64,000 bases of DNA, taken from contig BJKQ01000036.1 of NCBI GenBank assembly GCA_006538405.1, forward strand, positions 1-64,000. The letters run 5' to 3'. Positions 39,707 through 51,450 of this stretch are shown one piece after another; the first letter of the stretch is position 1; each line of letters opens with the position of its first letter. Below the pieces are notes generated by a model. The model was given only the letters and a program-made list of their open reading frames with translations. It did no database searches and was not told the origin of the DNA. The position numbers were made by a program, and so were the translations under genes. This stretch comes from Hansfordia pulvinata. Lineage: Eukaryota; Ascomycota; Sordariomycetes; Xylariales.

Positions 39707-39712
39707 TATATA
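39707..39712 (+). promoter_or_regulatory. Possible TATA element of the 39911 gene
   Basis: TATATA about 200 bp before the ATG, a spacing like that of the TATAAA elements before the 54330-54882 and 56952-58221 genes. Not more than a plausible match. Confidence 0.35.
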
Positions 39713-39910
39713 CAAAGACATAAGTATGCTGCGTTGCTCGATACATCTTCATTACCAACTCAGCATCCTCTCTTACCTCGCCTTTCTTACGATCTTTCCG
39801 ATACACACACACGGCTACAAGTCAGTAAACCATTCGTAACCTACACACAGAATTATTGGCGATTCAAGGCTTCACATCTCTTTCCCAACCCACACTCGCC
39901 TATCGTTAAC

Positions 39911-40447
39911 ATGGTCTCCGCCACCTTCTTCATCACCACCTTCACCTTCGTTGCCGGGGCGCTGGCTACTGCCCAGACGGCTTCGGAAGCTTGCAACGTG
40001 CGTCCTCCCCCCCCTTGAAGCATGCTCTCACTCGATTGGGAAGACAGAAAAACCCATATACTCGACGATTCTAAACCCCCCACACAGGCACCTAACAACG
40101 GCGACCACAAGCTCAACGACGAATGCATGTTCTGGGGCGAAAAGCACACCGGCACCGCTCTCACAGGACGTAAGTTGCATCCTTTTCAACCCTTGTTAGA
40201 AATTCCTTTAGCCATGATAGGAGCCTCTCCCTCCTTTTTTTCCCCCGCATAAAACGTATCAAGGACGGGGGGCAAAAACAAAAGAAGGCAGCTGCAAAGA
40301 CCAGTAAGAGCTGAGACCTGCCGCTAACACAAACAAAAAACAGGCTGCATCCAAGACTCGGACGACGGTCCCCTTTACTGCGACGGCGCCGGCTTAGGCC
40401 GGCCCGGCCTGCCCCCTCGGAAGAGGTTTATCGAGCTGCGCGCTTAG
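39911..40447 (+). CDS. Small secreted four-cysteine protein, 90 aa, three exons (candidate effector)
   Basis: Exons 39911-39997, 40088-40169 and 40344-40447 join to 273 nt. Intron 1 (90 bp) runs GTGCGT...CACACAG with a ctaaac branch site. Intron 2 (174 bp) runs GTAAGT...AACAG with a gctaacac branch site 22 bp before the acceptor. The first 20 or so residues are a clear signal peptide (VSATFFITTFTFVAGALA), and the mature part has exactly four cysteines at 28, 42, 58 and 69. The spacing, with a GxxC-like ALTGRC and GPLYC, is typical of small secreted fungal proteins stabilised by disulfides. The tail carries a basic PPRKR motif. No ORF finder would report the gene because no exon reaches 60 codons. 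It is the nearest gene to the copia insertion and is convergent with the gene at 47607. The function is not known; an effector or antimicrobial role is inference. The splice model rests on frame continuity only. Confidence 0.7.
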
Positions 40448-41855
40448 GCGAGGCTGGGCTTATGCGTCCCCCGAGCAGGTTTCGGGAGAGGACATGGGAG
40501 AACTTGGGTTTTAAGTCTATCTTTCCAGGGGGGGGGGGTTGCTTGTACAATAGTCTGTTGTCTTTCCCTTTTCTGGATGTCACGATTCAAAGCGCCACGG
40601 GCTGATTGCGTTTTCCCTTCGTGGTGGGAGGGGGGGTGGGGGTACGTAAACTATACAAATTCGCTTTTCTGAAATCGCAGCTAGCCTGCTAAATAAATGC
40701 AGCTTTCAGGAGTTTCCCTCGATACCGCAGGTGAGTTTCCGAGCCCCTGGAACCATGTTGACTTACGGAGTGATTCCTTTCTTTTCCCCCACCTGTCTTT
40801 TAGACGGTTAATAGGAGTGGGTTTCTAGGTTTCTTATCTTCCCGGGCTTTGTACCTGTGATGTGTGGAGCTCCCGCGAGCGAACGCGGGTGCAGATAGAT
40901 GCTCGAGAGATGGTGTCACTTTGCGCGGCGGGAAAAGCCGGCGGCGGCACTGCACCCCACCATTACGCCTTACTTGCCGCGGAAATGGGCCAGGGCGAGG
41001 GCCATGTTGACCCCTACTACGGGTGCCTCGACGAGCATAAGGTCGACCTCCCGGGTCTGCCGATGGCGGGAAGGGCGTCGTTGGTTGCGGTCATTTGTCC
41101 ACGAGATACATATGGCAGGGGCTGATCCACGGGCTATCTGGCTTTTCTTTTCTGCGCATTATCTCTCAATTATTACATGAAAGCACAGAGCGTGCAATGC
41201 ACTCTTAACTCGACGAGGCGTGGGGTGGAAAAGCAAAGACGCAAGAAAACACCAAAAATAATATACAAGAAGAACGAGTCTGGATCTATGCTGCCATGAA
41301 ATAACACTGTTCCGGAGAGAAAGATTCTCAGTCTCCACCAACCAGGAGGGAGAGGCTCGGGGAATAATATGCTATACCGAGAGGCCCGAGCGAGTAGAAC
41401 TGTACACCTCCTACCTCGACAGCGCTACAGTTTTTGAGAAAGGAAGGGGCTTAAAGGTGCCATGTCGATTGGGATGTCGATTGGGCGTCGTAACTACCCC
41501 CGGCATCTTTCGCTTTGTCATACACTGGTACTGGCCCTGGAAGCGACAGGGAACACTCCACAAGCCAGCTGGGAGCGTAGGTTCGCCGTCCCGTAGCGTC
41601 TACTTTGCCGAGCCGGTTGGTGGTGTTCTGGTCAACGCAGACAGTTCAAGGTGATCCCTTCCACAAGCAGCTCCCGCCAGGTCGTCGCTATGGGTCTTCG
41701 GCGGGATCCTTCTTCAGGGGCCCCTCATGGTTATCACTGTAAGTGAAATGATTCGCAGTGACTGCCGGGACCATGCAAGCGTCATTCTTCACAGTTCTAT
41801 TTTCTTAGACCTATCCGCCTGCCTTAGTGACGGCCGCAGCTATAAAGGCACGGCC
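40448..41855. other. GC-rich intergenic stretch with a possible orphan exon
   Basis: A plus-strand frame at 40862-41125 has GC-biased third positions and a protein-like core (APHHYALLAAEMGQGEGHV, DPYYGCLDEHKVDLPG), but no convincing start or upstream exon. A donor/acceptor pair at 40731 and 40803 leads into a stop. Before the copia insertion this stretch was directly joined to 47509. Confidence 0.35.
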
Positions 41856-41860
41856 AGCTA
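41856..41860. repeat. Target-site duplication (AGCTA), left
   Basis: AGCTA precedes the copia element and is repeated exactly at 47504-47508 after it. Confidence 0.9.
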
Positions 41861-41980
41861 TGTTGGAATCAGTAAACTGCTAAGGCACGCAAGGTCACGA
41901 TGAGTATATAATTAAGCAGTCCCTTATCTTTAAAGTAAAGTGAACTTAATTAATTAAGCCTTTTACCACTCACTTTAATA
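41861..41980 (+). repeat. 5' LTR of the copia element (120 bp)
   Basis: Begins tgttggaatcagtaaactgc and ends cactttaata, which is the RIP-mutated form of the right LTR's cacttcaaca. Unusually short for an LTR. Confidence 0.9.
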
Positions 41981-44900
41981 AGTTATAAGCCTAAATATTC
42001 CGTTATATTAATAACCTCGTTATCTTATTATTATTAATTTCTTTAATAACCTCACCGATTAATATAACTTATACCTTTTTAAAAGTGATTAACTTATACT
42101 TTTAATTAAATTAAGTATAAAAAAGTTATATATTAAAATCATTAAAATAAAAATAAGTTAAATAAAAACTATATTTAATTACCTCCTTTATAACTTAAAA
42201 CCTTTAAGATTCAGTTATTTTAACCTTATATAAATTATTCTTTATAACCTTATCCGCTTTAATTAATCCTTAAAGGTACTTAATACGTGTTTAATAAGGA
42301 AAACTATTTATATATAACCGGAACTATTAAATTATTAACTTAAAACACGGACCTTAAATTAAAAGGAGTAACTTAATTTACATTTTAAGTTTAAAGCTAT
42401 TAAGCGCTTTATTACCTTATAATATAAATTTAATTATTTTTAAACTCGAATTATTAAATAATAAATCTTTATTTAAATTAAAAGTTAAAACATTAACACT
42501 TAATATAAATGATATAATAATAAATTAAATAATAAGTAATAATAATAAAAACGCCACTTAAAACTTAAAGGATAACTTAAATAATAGCTTAATTAATAAG
42601 TTAAGTAATAACTTAAGTAATAAGTTAAAATTAGAGTAATAAAACATATTAAACGACTCACCGATAAAGATTAAATTAAACCCGGTATTAATAATATAAA
42701 TTATTACTTTAAGGCTTATAAAGTTAAAAATAAGACTTCTTCACTTTTAACACTTTAATAATTATTAATTATAACCTTTAAACTCCTTCCGTTTATATTA
42801 TAATATCCCTTAAATATAATAACCTTTAAAAACTTTATTATACCCTTTAAAACTATAATAAACTCGTTTATTCTCTTAAACAAAGATATTATTATTATTC
42901 TTAAGCGATAAATTATACGAATCTTAATAATAAAGCTTTTAAACCTTAAAAGTAATAACTTATTAAAATTAATTAAAAAAGAGGATTATTTATAATAATA
43001 TTATTATATAATTATCTTTATTAAAATAATCGATACCACACCGTTAATATTAAACGGCCTATTTATTAAGGAATTAAATATTTAAGGACTTAACCTTAAA
43101 AAAATTAATAAATAATATAAGGCTTAATAAGTATCCTTAATCTTCGCTTAATAAACTCTTTCTTTTTAGTTAAAATATATTATAAAGGATAATAATACTT
43201 CTATTAAGATATTTAATTAAGTTAAATAAAAGTTTAACTTAAATTAATACGGATCGATTTAAAGCCTTATAAAGCGATAAGAAAAGGCCTTTATAATTAA
43301 CGAGAAATTTAATATTATTTATAAGTTAACCGATGAAATTTAATTAATTTAAAATAAGTATATATAAATTAAATTAAACTTAATACTTTATATAACTTAT
43401 ATTATTATTTATTTTATTTAAAAATTAAGCCTTACCTTAAACTTATAAATTAAAACCTTTTAACTTAAATACGGAAATAAGCCTTTTTTATTAATTAACG
43501 ATTTACTTATTATAATAAAAAAGGGAAAGGCTTATATTAATATAATTATTATAAAGTTTAAGTTAAGCTTAATTATTATATAAGCCGGAAAATAAAGATA
43601 TATAAAGATTAAAGGGGAAGGTAAAACACGTGTCGTTTTATATTATATATATTATAAGTAAGATTATCATATTATTAACCGTTACTAGTTTAAGCACCTT
43701 TATTTTAAAAGATAAAAAAGGGATAAAAAGGATAATAAAGGTAAGGTAAATAAATTAAAGGTAAAAAGAGAAGTTAAGTATAATTATATTATTATTAAAG
43801 ATTATACTTAAAACTCTTATACTTATTCTCGCTTAATACCTTTCACCTTATTAATTCCACTTTTAAACCTTTTATTATCTTTTTATAAACCTTTATAAAC
43901 TTTAAAGACTTTAAGTTATTAACTTAAAATATAAGAATTATATTACTTATTAAAAGTAAGACTTTATTGATTTAAAATTATAAGTTAAAAGGAGAAAAAT
44001 AATTACCGGAATTAATAATATTTAAGTATTAATATTAAAGAAAAAAGATATTATCAAACGTTATATCACGGATAATAAACTTAAAAATATTAAAATATAA
44101 AACGTTTATTACGCTTTTAACCTTAAATTTAACCTTTTTTTAATTATATAACTCTTTAACGACGATTATTAAATTTAATTAATTAAGATACTTTATTAAA
44201 TTAAGCTTAAACACGGTATTATTATCCTTATATAATAATATAATAACCTCTTTATTTTTAATATTATATATTTAATTATTTTAATATTTATAACTTACGT
44301 TATTAATTTAAAGATATAACTTTAATATAAATAAATAAAACACCTTAATAAAAAACAATTAATAAAGTTAAAAATTATATTTTAAGGTATAAATAATACC
44401 TTAAAATTATATATATATATGGCTTATATAAAAGAGAAAATAAAAAAGGGCCCTTACCGCGGTATATTATTAAAAAGGACTTACCTTAAAGATATAATCT
44501 TTATTAATCTTTATAAACCTTTTTATATTATAAGACTTAAAAAGAAACGTTATTAAATTATAATAATTAATAATTAATCTTATTATCATTACATTATATT
44601 ACTTAAAATAAAAAATTAAATATAATGCTATATTATTTACTTTATCCGTTAATTATAAAAACTTAATCCTTATTACTATAGATACCGGATACTTTATATA
44701 AATTAAAAAGGAGAATTTATTAATATCACGGTAAAGTAATAAGCACTTAATAACTTAATATAACTTTAAGTCTTATTAATTAAGTAATATTAAGTTAATA
44801 AGTTAATAAAAGTGCTTAACGTTAATATTTAAAATAAATTACTCCCCTTTTTAATTAAAAGAGGTCTTTCTTAAAATTAATAACCGGTAATAATTTAAAT

Positions 44901-45849
44901 TATATATTATCTTTAAAATTAAGGCTTATAAGCGAGGTTAAATATTATACCGTATTAAATAATCTTTAATAAAGAACTTAACTTAATTTATATTTATACG
45001 TTTAATATAAAAGTATAATATTAACCACCGTTCATAAAACATAAGAAATTAAACGATAAAGGCCTTTTTAATAAACTTATTAATTATATTAATAATAAGG
45101 CTTATTAAATCTTTACCTTTAAAGGAATTACTATAATAATTACTTAAAACATTCACTTTGAACGAGAAAGCGCTATTATTTTTAAGAAACTATTTTAAAG
45201 AACTTAAATAAAATAAAAAATAATATTAAATAAGCCGCTTATTTTATTATAATTTTAATTAAAGGACTTACCGTTATTTAAATATTAAAAGCTTATTAAT
45301 ACTTTTATATTAATTTTAACCGTGAACGATAACACGGCTTATTTTATAAACACGAGTATAAGGTTAAATAATAATATATTATTAAAAGCGGACTCCTTAA
45401 TTTAAAGCGATAATAATTAATAAGAAAAGTCTTTAACTTATTTATAATTAAGTTAATTTAAGCTTACTTTTCTTTAATACTTAAAACTTTAATATAACCT
45501 TTAAAGGCTACTTACTTAATTTAATAATAACGATTAAATATTCCCCGTGTTATTAATATTAATAAGTAAAGTTAAACACTGCTTTAAGATTAATTTATTT
45601 AATTTAAAGCTAATTATTATTTAATAAGTTAAGAATAAAGGTAAGTAAAAAGATTAAATAAACGTTATATAAAAGGAATTTCTTTCCTTTATTAAAAACA
45701 ATATATAAAAGCTGATTATTTAAGTTATAAGTATAAATATATTAAACGGAAAATAAGTATTTAAAAGGAAGACGGACATTAATAATTATATCACTTATTA
45801 TAAAGTTAAGTGAGTAATAAAAGGTTATAAATTAATTAAAAAAGTTAAC

Positions 45850-46300
45850 TTTTTTAAAACATTTATATTTATTATTAAGCTAATATCCTATAAGGCCTTT
45901 TTTATTATTACCGCCGCTTTTAACCTTAAAATTAAGTAAATAAACGTTAAAATTACCTTTCTTTATAATAATATCGATAAAGATATTTATATTTATTAAC
46001 CGGAAGAGTTAAATAATAGCTTAAAGAAAGTGTATAAGTTATAAAAGGCCTTATATAGCTTAAAGTAAGCTCCGCGTATTTAATACTTAATATTATATAA
46101 GTTTTTAAAATATTAAGAATTTCTTCTTATAATTAATAATAATAATCTTTTTAAATATAAATTTAAGAATCTTTATTATTTATATAAATAATCTTTTAAT
46201 TATAAAAAATAATAAACTTATTATTTAATTATTAAAAGACGTATTAAGTAACCGCTTTAAAATAATTAATTATAGTTCTTATTAATTTTATTTAAGTATT
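45850..46300 (+). pseudogene. Copia reverse-transcriptase region
   Basis: The plus frame contains AAFNLKIK at 45910-45933 followed, after one stop, by INVKITFLYNNIDKDIYI and further on KALYSLK.APR. The match to the copia RT fingers/palm region is strong. The stops fall at codons expected for Gln, Trp or Met, consistent with RIP. The catalytic YVDD motif, expected about 300 bp downstream, was not readable. Confidence 0.75.
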
Positions 46301-47383
46301 AAGATTTAATAAAATAAGATAACTTAAACGATTTACCTTAATTAATAAGGATATATTATTAAGATCCTTAACTTAATAAAAATAAGTGAGTATAAACCCT
46401 TTAATACCCTTATAATTATATTAAAACTTAAGAAAGCCAGCCTTTCTTAAGAATACCTTAAATAAGAGCGTGTTTAATATTAATCCTTAATTAATTCCTT
46501 AATATATTTTATAATAAGAATTAAATTAAACTTAAGCTTTATAATTTCATTAATCAATAAGTATTACTTAAAATTAATATTAATATACTTAATTATTATT
46601 AAAAGAATCTTTTATTACCTTTAAAAGAGTAAGGATTTATACTTAAAATTTAAAGGTAAGTTATAATTATTTTTTAATTATATTAACTTTAATTAAGTAA
46701 GTGACCTTAAAATATAAAGATTTATTATAAGTTACGTACTTATTATAAAAAGCGTTATAATAAGTTGATTATTAGAACGTTAACTTATTATAACACTCTT
46801 TTTATATATAGTTAAATATTATAAGTAAATATAAATTATAAAAAAGGCTTTATAATTAAAAACACTTATTAATAAACTTAATATAAACTTAAAAAAGGAA
46901 TAAAAATTAATATTTATTTTAATTATTACCTTATTTAATAAATTTACGTTTAATATTAAATTTATTATAATTATCTTTTATAATAATTAATGTGTTATTA
47001 CACTTATAAAAAACTTAAAAGGACGGTATATAACCTTAAAATATTATTAAGCTTAATAATTATTTATTTATAATAAGGTTATTAATAATAATATAAATTT
47101 AATATATATAAGTATAAAAAATATAATAACCGACGGACTTATTAAATTACTTCTTTATAATACCTTTTTTATATTTAAAAATACCTTTAACTTAAAGTTT
47201 ATCTTTAAAGATAAAGTGTAGATTAAATTATACTTTACTTTAACTTAAAAAGTAATAAAATCGCGGGAGTTATAAGAGTTATAAAAGCAGCGGGAGTTAA
47301 ACTTTTCTTATATATAATATAAGGTTATAAGGAATTAAAATTAATAAGGTATAAGGAGTGATTAAGTAATTATTAAGCAAGAG

Positions 47384-47503
47384 TGTTAAAATCAGTAAAC
47401 TGTTAAGTCACGTAAGGTCACGATAGGTATATAATTAGGCAGTCCCTTGTCTTTAAAGTAGAGTGAACTCAATCAATTAAGCCTTTTACCACTCACTTCA
47501 ACA
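47384..47503 (+). repeat. 3' LTR of the copia element (120 bp)
   Basis: Same length and layout as the left LTR. Begins tgttaaaatcagtaaactg and ends cacttcaaca. Less mutated at its right end than the left LTR. Confidence 0.9.
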
Positions 47504-47508
47504 AGCTA
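47504..47508. repeat. Target-site duplication (AGCTA), right
   Basis: Exact repeat of 41856-41860. Confidence 0.9.
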
Positions 47509-47606
47509 TGCCCGTCTGACCACAGCCCGGAGCCATTCTCGGATAGACCCGATGAGGTGGGGAGCGCAACTATCCTCGACTCCACCCGACTCGCCAATTC
47601 ACCTTC

Positions 47607-48701
47607 TCAGTCCATCGGGCCCGGCTGGTAAGGCGCTGAGATGACAAAGTTGTCGTCCACCGGCCGGGTCCGGATCGGGACCACCGTGTCCTTAGACCGG
47701 ATGAAGCGGGGGCTCATGGCGCCGATGTTGTAGTTGACGAGGCGGGCCACGGGCATGTACTCCGGGTACCTCCAGTAATGCTGGATGTTAGCGCTGGACA
47801 CGATGCCCGGGTAGGCCAGCGAGGCGTGGGCGTCGGCGTCGGGCTGGAGGGTCTCGCATTGGAAGAGGATGCCGCCGTCGTTGGCCTGCCACATGAGGAT
47901 GTCGACCGCCCGGGTGCCGGCGCCGGGGAAGGGCTGGGTGAACTCGACGCCGTGCAGGAAAGCCTGGAGGTGCAGGGCCAGCAGGCGGGCGTGCTCGGGC
48001 AGGTCGGCGAAGGAGGCGAAGGAGGCGTAGGGCAGCACCTTGCTGGACCGGCTCGGGCGCGTCCGCCGCAGCCAGCCCGCCAGGTCCCGGGCGCCGGCCG
48101 AGAGCTCCGGGGGCGGGACGTAGCCGAAGTCGGAGGGCTGCCGCAGGATGGCGACGAGGTTCTCGAACAGGGAGGGTTGGAAGGCGAGGCCGCTCCCCGT
48201 GGCCGACATGGGGAACCCGCTGTCGCCCAGGCCGGCCGAGTGGAAGGCCGCCGTGCGCAGGAAGAAGAGACCCTGGGCGCCCAGAAGCGTCTCACGCCAG
48301 GCTTCGGGGCTGACGCTCCCACCGAACACGGCGGGCCGGGAGAATTTGGCCAGCAGGTGCCGGTACCCCAGGACGGCGTTGTCCGAGGCCGACCCCATTC
48401 GGGCCCAGAGCCAGGCGCTCAGCGGGCTGCGCTCGCCTGAGTCGTCCCAGCTCGAGCCGCCGTCCGTGCCGCCCGACTCGAGCATGTCCTGGATGGCGAG
48501 GGCCATGCAGAAACCGTCGTTGACTCGGAAGTTCTCCCCCCCGTGCCTCTGTAGGGCCGTGTCGATGTAGGCCCAGCCCGAGTTGCTGTGCAGGCGCTGG
48601 AGCTTCCGGATGTTGCTGCCCGGGTTGTCGGTGGCGTAGGTATGGAGGACGGCTGTCGCGGCCGAGGCCGTCGTCAGGGCTGCTAGAACAAATGCCTTCA
48701 T
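47607..48701 (-). CDS. Predicted secreted protein, 364 aa, single exon, family unknown
   Basis: The open frame extends upstream to 48794, but the ATG at 48699-48701 is preferred because it starts a textbook signal peptide (MKAFVLAALTTASAATA, then VLHTYATDN); the extra 31 residues would hide it. Third positions are strongly G/C, unlike the surrounding AT blocks, and there is no intron. The mature protein has only two cysteines (GFCMAL, FQCETL) and many aromatic and small residues, with stretches such as HSNSGWAYIDTALQRHGG, SPLSAWLWARMGS and ANIQHYWRYPEYMPVARL. I do not recognise a domain or a catalytic signature. The large plus-strand frame over it (47778-48440) is an antisense shadow of its GC-rich codons. 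It stops about 100 bp from the copia element and is convergent with the small secreted protein at 39911. Confidence 0.8.
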   Translation of the reverse strand: MKAFVLAALTTASAATAVLHTYATDNPGSNIRKLQRLHSNSGWAYIDTALQRHGGENFRVNDGFCMALAIQDMLESGGTDGGSSWDDSGERSPLSAWLWARMGSASDNAVLGYRHLLAKFSRPAVFGGSVSPEAWRETLLGAQGLFFLRTAAFHSAGLGDSGFPMSATGSGLAFQPSLFENLVAILRQPSDFGYVPPPELSAGARDLAGWLRRTRPSRSSKVLPYASFASFADLPEHARLLALHLQAFLHGVEFTQPFPGAGTRAVDILMWQANDGGILFQCETLQPDADAHASLAYPGIVSSANIQHYWRYPEYMPVARLVNYNIGAMSPRFIRSKDTVVPIRTRPVDDNFVISAPYQPGPMD

Positions 48702-50110
48702 CGCGATACGCTGTAGATCCAAGGAGACTTGGGCTGGGAGGGACAATGCGAAGAGACGATGGACCTGGTGACGTCGGATCTGTGCCTTTTTCAATCCCGA
48801 ACATAGAGAGTCGTTTTTCCCTTCGTGTCCTCTCTGTTCGCTTCTCTCTCCTTATTTTGTATCTTATTTTTATCGGCCCGCCTCGTCGTTCTCGCCGCCC
48901 CGCCCCCCGACTAAGCTCACACCCGCAGATGGAAAACTCCGGGGTAACATGACAGTCACCCTTAACAGCTAAAGACAGCAACGGCATAGCCTTGTTGGAG
49001 ATTCGCCACAAGCCGGTAAGTAACGTTTATTGCTTCCTAAACAGAACCCGCGAGCTTCTTATGGCTTAGGCCACCTATGTTTAGTTATTATTTAGCGGAA
49101 AAAAACGCCCCCTCCCCCCTTTCCTTCTTTTCTTTTCCCCCCCCTCTGTTTTCCTTTCCTTATTAAACGGATGCTCAGACCATCACCGTAGCTTTAATTT
49201 CAAGTCCTCTTTCCCTCGCAGCGGCCTTTCTACAAGCCCATCCTGGACTGGCTTTGGGATAGGTACCACCATATTACGGTTGGAAAATGGCAACGGACTG
49301 GGCGACAACCCACCGAGGCGCTGCTGAGAAGGAAAAGTCGAGGCCAAAAGTCTACAACTCCGCGCCCCGAGCAGCGGGTCTAGGTAACACCCCCAAACCC
49401 CCTTTGAGCCGCTGGAGAACCTGTCGTATGCGGTGTGGTTCCGGCCGTGCACAACGGCTAAGGCAACGGGGCAGGACGACTGACTAGGCCGAGTCTTCGA
49501 TGCTGCTGGCTGGCCGGCAGCCGCTGGACCAGTGTCGTTATACCGTGACAGTGTGCGGCTACCGGTCCAGTGTCGTTCTACTATAACAAGGTAAGACTGC
49601 TGGTTCGGCATTGGTCGACGATGACGGTAGACGCAGCGGGGGTCCGGGACGAGATCACCATAGCTCTCTGCGGTTGGTGCTAACCTGGGCGCGCGAAGAA
49701 ACGAGTGACGGGGAGTTGAGAAAATGAGTGTGTGTGTATACTACTTGCCATAAAACGTTTACCTTAAGTACTACTCGCGCGATCTGCCGCGACCCCTTTT
49801 GCCCGCATTCCACTCCTTCACTAGCCTATCCCCAGGCCCGTGTCTCGAAGGCGAGAGGGAAAACGGAGATCCAAGAACTTCCCACCCCCCGCCACCCCCT
49901 TATCCGAAAACTATACACTCCCGAACTCGGAAGATGTGCGGCATCCATCAAACCTCGACAACCTTCCACACATAATGACCGTGAACATAACAAGCCCTTA
50001 TCATAAGCTTGACGGAGCGCTTAACCCCAGTGTTCTTATAGAAAATAACATTAAAGTCAACGAAGACGAACACCGAGCCTTTCGCGCAGTATACGTCGTC
50101 GAGAACATTG
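48702..50110. other. GC-rich region upstream of the 364-aa gene
   Basis: Contains the promoter side of the minus-strand gene, a pyrimidine-rich tract (49108-49160) and overlapping frames of 86-142 codons without recognisable content (for example 49183-49611 on minus and 49840-50127 on plus). A minus-strand stretch at about 49960-50120 (DDVYCAKGSVFVFVDFNVIF) is protein-like but cut off by the AT-rich block. No complete gene is seen. Confidence 0.4.
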
Positions 50111-50642
50111 TCCTTATCGTTATTTAAAGAATCGTCGGTTTACTCGATGATTTGTTTATTATCGCTTAATTATTAATTTAATGGTTTTCGTGATAAAGAC
50201 GTATATATTTAAAGGGTTCTTATAAAAGGAACCTTTTCCTTATTTTCTTATATATATTATCCGTGTTATTATACGTGAGTAAAGCTTTAATTTATATTCG
50301 TTTAATTAACCTTATATCACCTTAAAGTTTATAACCTTATTTAATATATTCAATGCTTTAATTTAAATTTTAACTTATTATATAAACTTTTTTATTTAAA
50401 CGCTTTTAAAGTTTGAAAAATACTTTTAAGTGCTATTATATATAATAAAAGGTATTTAAAAAGCATAATTGTATTATATATAAGTAAAGATAACTTATTA
50501 AAAATAAGTAAATAACTTATTAATTATATATAAAATTAAAAATAAAGCTTTTTAATACTTAAATTTATTACGTGTTTATTTTTTTATTAAAGCTATAATT
50601 ATACGTTTCGCGCTTCTATATAATTATTTTAACGTTATATAA

Positions 50643-50727
50643 ATAATTATTTATATATGAATTATTTATATATATGAATTATTTATATATATGAATTATT
50701 TATATATATGAATTACTTATATATATT
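50643..50727. repeat. 17-bp tandem repeat, about 5 units
   Basis: Successive copies of aattatttatatatatg, the first slightly shortened and the last with one substitution. Confidence 0.85.
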
Positions 50728-50849
50728 TCATACTTTTTTCTTTAATTATTATTATATAATTATAATTAAGAAACGCTTATATTATTTTTACCCGTGTTAA
50801 TTATATATATTATTCTTATTAAACGTATATATATATATTAATTTAAGGC

Positions 50850-51450
50850 GTTATAATAGCACTTGATTAATAAGATACTAATAAGCAGTATTATATAAGT
50901 TTTAATTTATCTTATAAGCCGTTAAGCTTAAAAAACATTACATAAAAAGGGAATAACGTAATTAATGAATAAAATATAATATAAATCACTTAATCTTTAT
51001 ATAAAAAAGGTTAAATCTGTTTAATTAAAGTAATTTAATAAAAGAATTAATAAAAACGTAAGTGTAAAGGTAAAGGGTTATAAGGGTTTAAGTAAGAAAA
51101 AATGTAAGCGATTTAAAGAAACAAGGTAAAAAGGTCTTATATAAATAATATTGTTTTTAATATAAAGCTTAATTTCTTACTTAAAATCCGTTTAATTAAA
51201 GTAAAGTTAATATAAAAAAAATTAAACGCTTAAAATAAAAATTAAAGGTATTATATATTATATAGTTTAATAAAGAAGAAGTTAAGTATAAAGCTTTATA
51301 TAAGAAAAGGGATATATTTTATAAGTTATTAATATAAGGAGCGCGTTCTACTTTAATTTATCCTTATAAACTTTAAATCTTATCCTTAAAAAGGATGTAA
51401 TTAAACGATAAACCTACCTTAATTTATTATATATATTGAAACCTTCGTTT
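50850..51450 (+). repeat. Dispersed RIP-degraded repeat, copy 2
   Basis: Collinear with 27230-27830 and in the same orientation; differences are almost all transitions. Two copies longer than 400 bp in one window are what RIP acts on. Confidence 0.55.

Larger units (their letters stand above)
41861..47503 (+). mobile_element. Ty1/copia retrotransposon, full length, RIP-degraded
   Basis: 5643 bp, flanked by AGCTA duplications and bounded by two 120-bp LTRs. Right after the left LTR, 41981-41991 (agttataagcc) resembles a primer site complementary to the anticodon-loop region of initiator tRNA-Met (GTTATGAG type), as several copia-like elements use. This sets the orientation as plus. At 45877-46090 the plus strand reads, between stops, AAFNLKIK, INVKITFLYNNIDKDIYI and KALYSLK.APR, which is the Ty1/copia reverse transcriptase signature (LDVKTAFLNGxLxExIYMxQPEG...LKKALYGLKQAPRxW). 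Integrase and RNase H must lie on either side but are too eroded to delimit. The element is dead. It separated two secreted-protein genes that were once close neighbours. Confidence 0.9.

Noticed and set aside
40685..40810. Short ATG exon with GTGAGT donor and CTTTTAG acceptor
   Set aside because: Joining the exons runs into a stop two codons after the junction.
47714..48322. 202-codon minus frame, Ser/Pro/Arg-rich
   Set aside because: Same strand but out of frame with the 364-aa gene; low-complexity composition typical of a shifted frame.
47778..48440. 220-codon plus-strand frame, Gly/Val/Glu-rich
   Set aside because: Antisense shadow of the 364-aa gene; its composition is what GC-rich codons give on the opposite strand.
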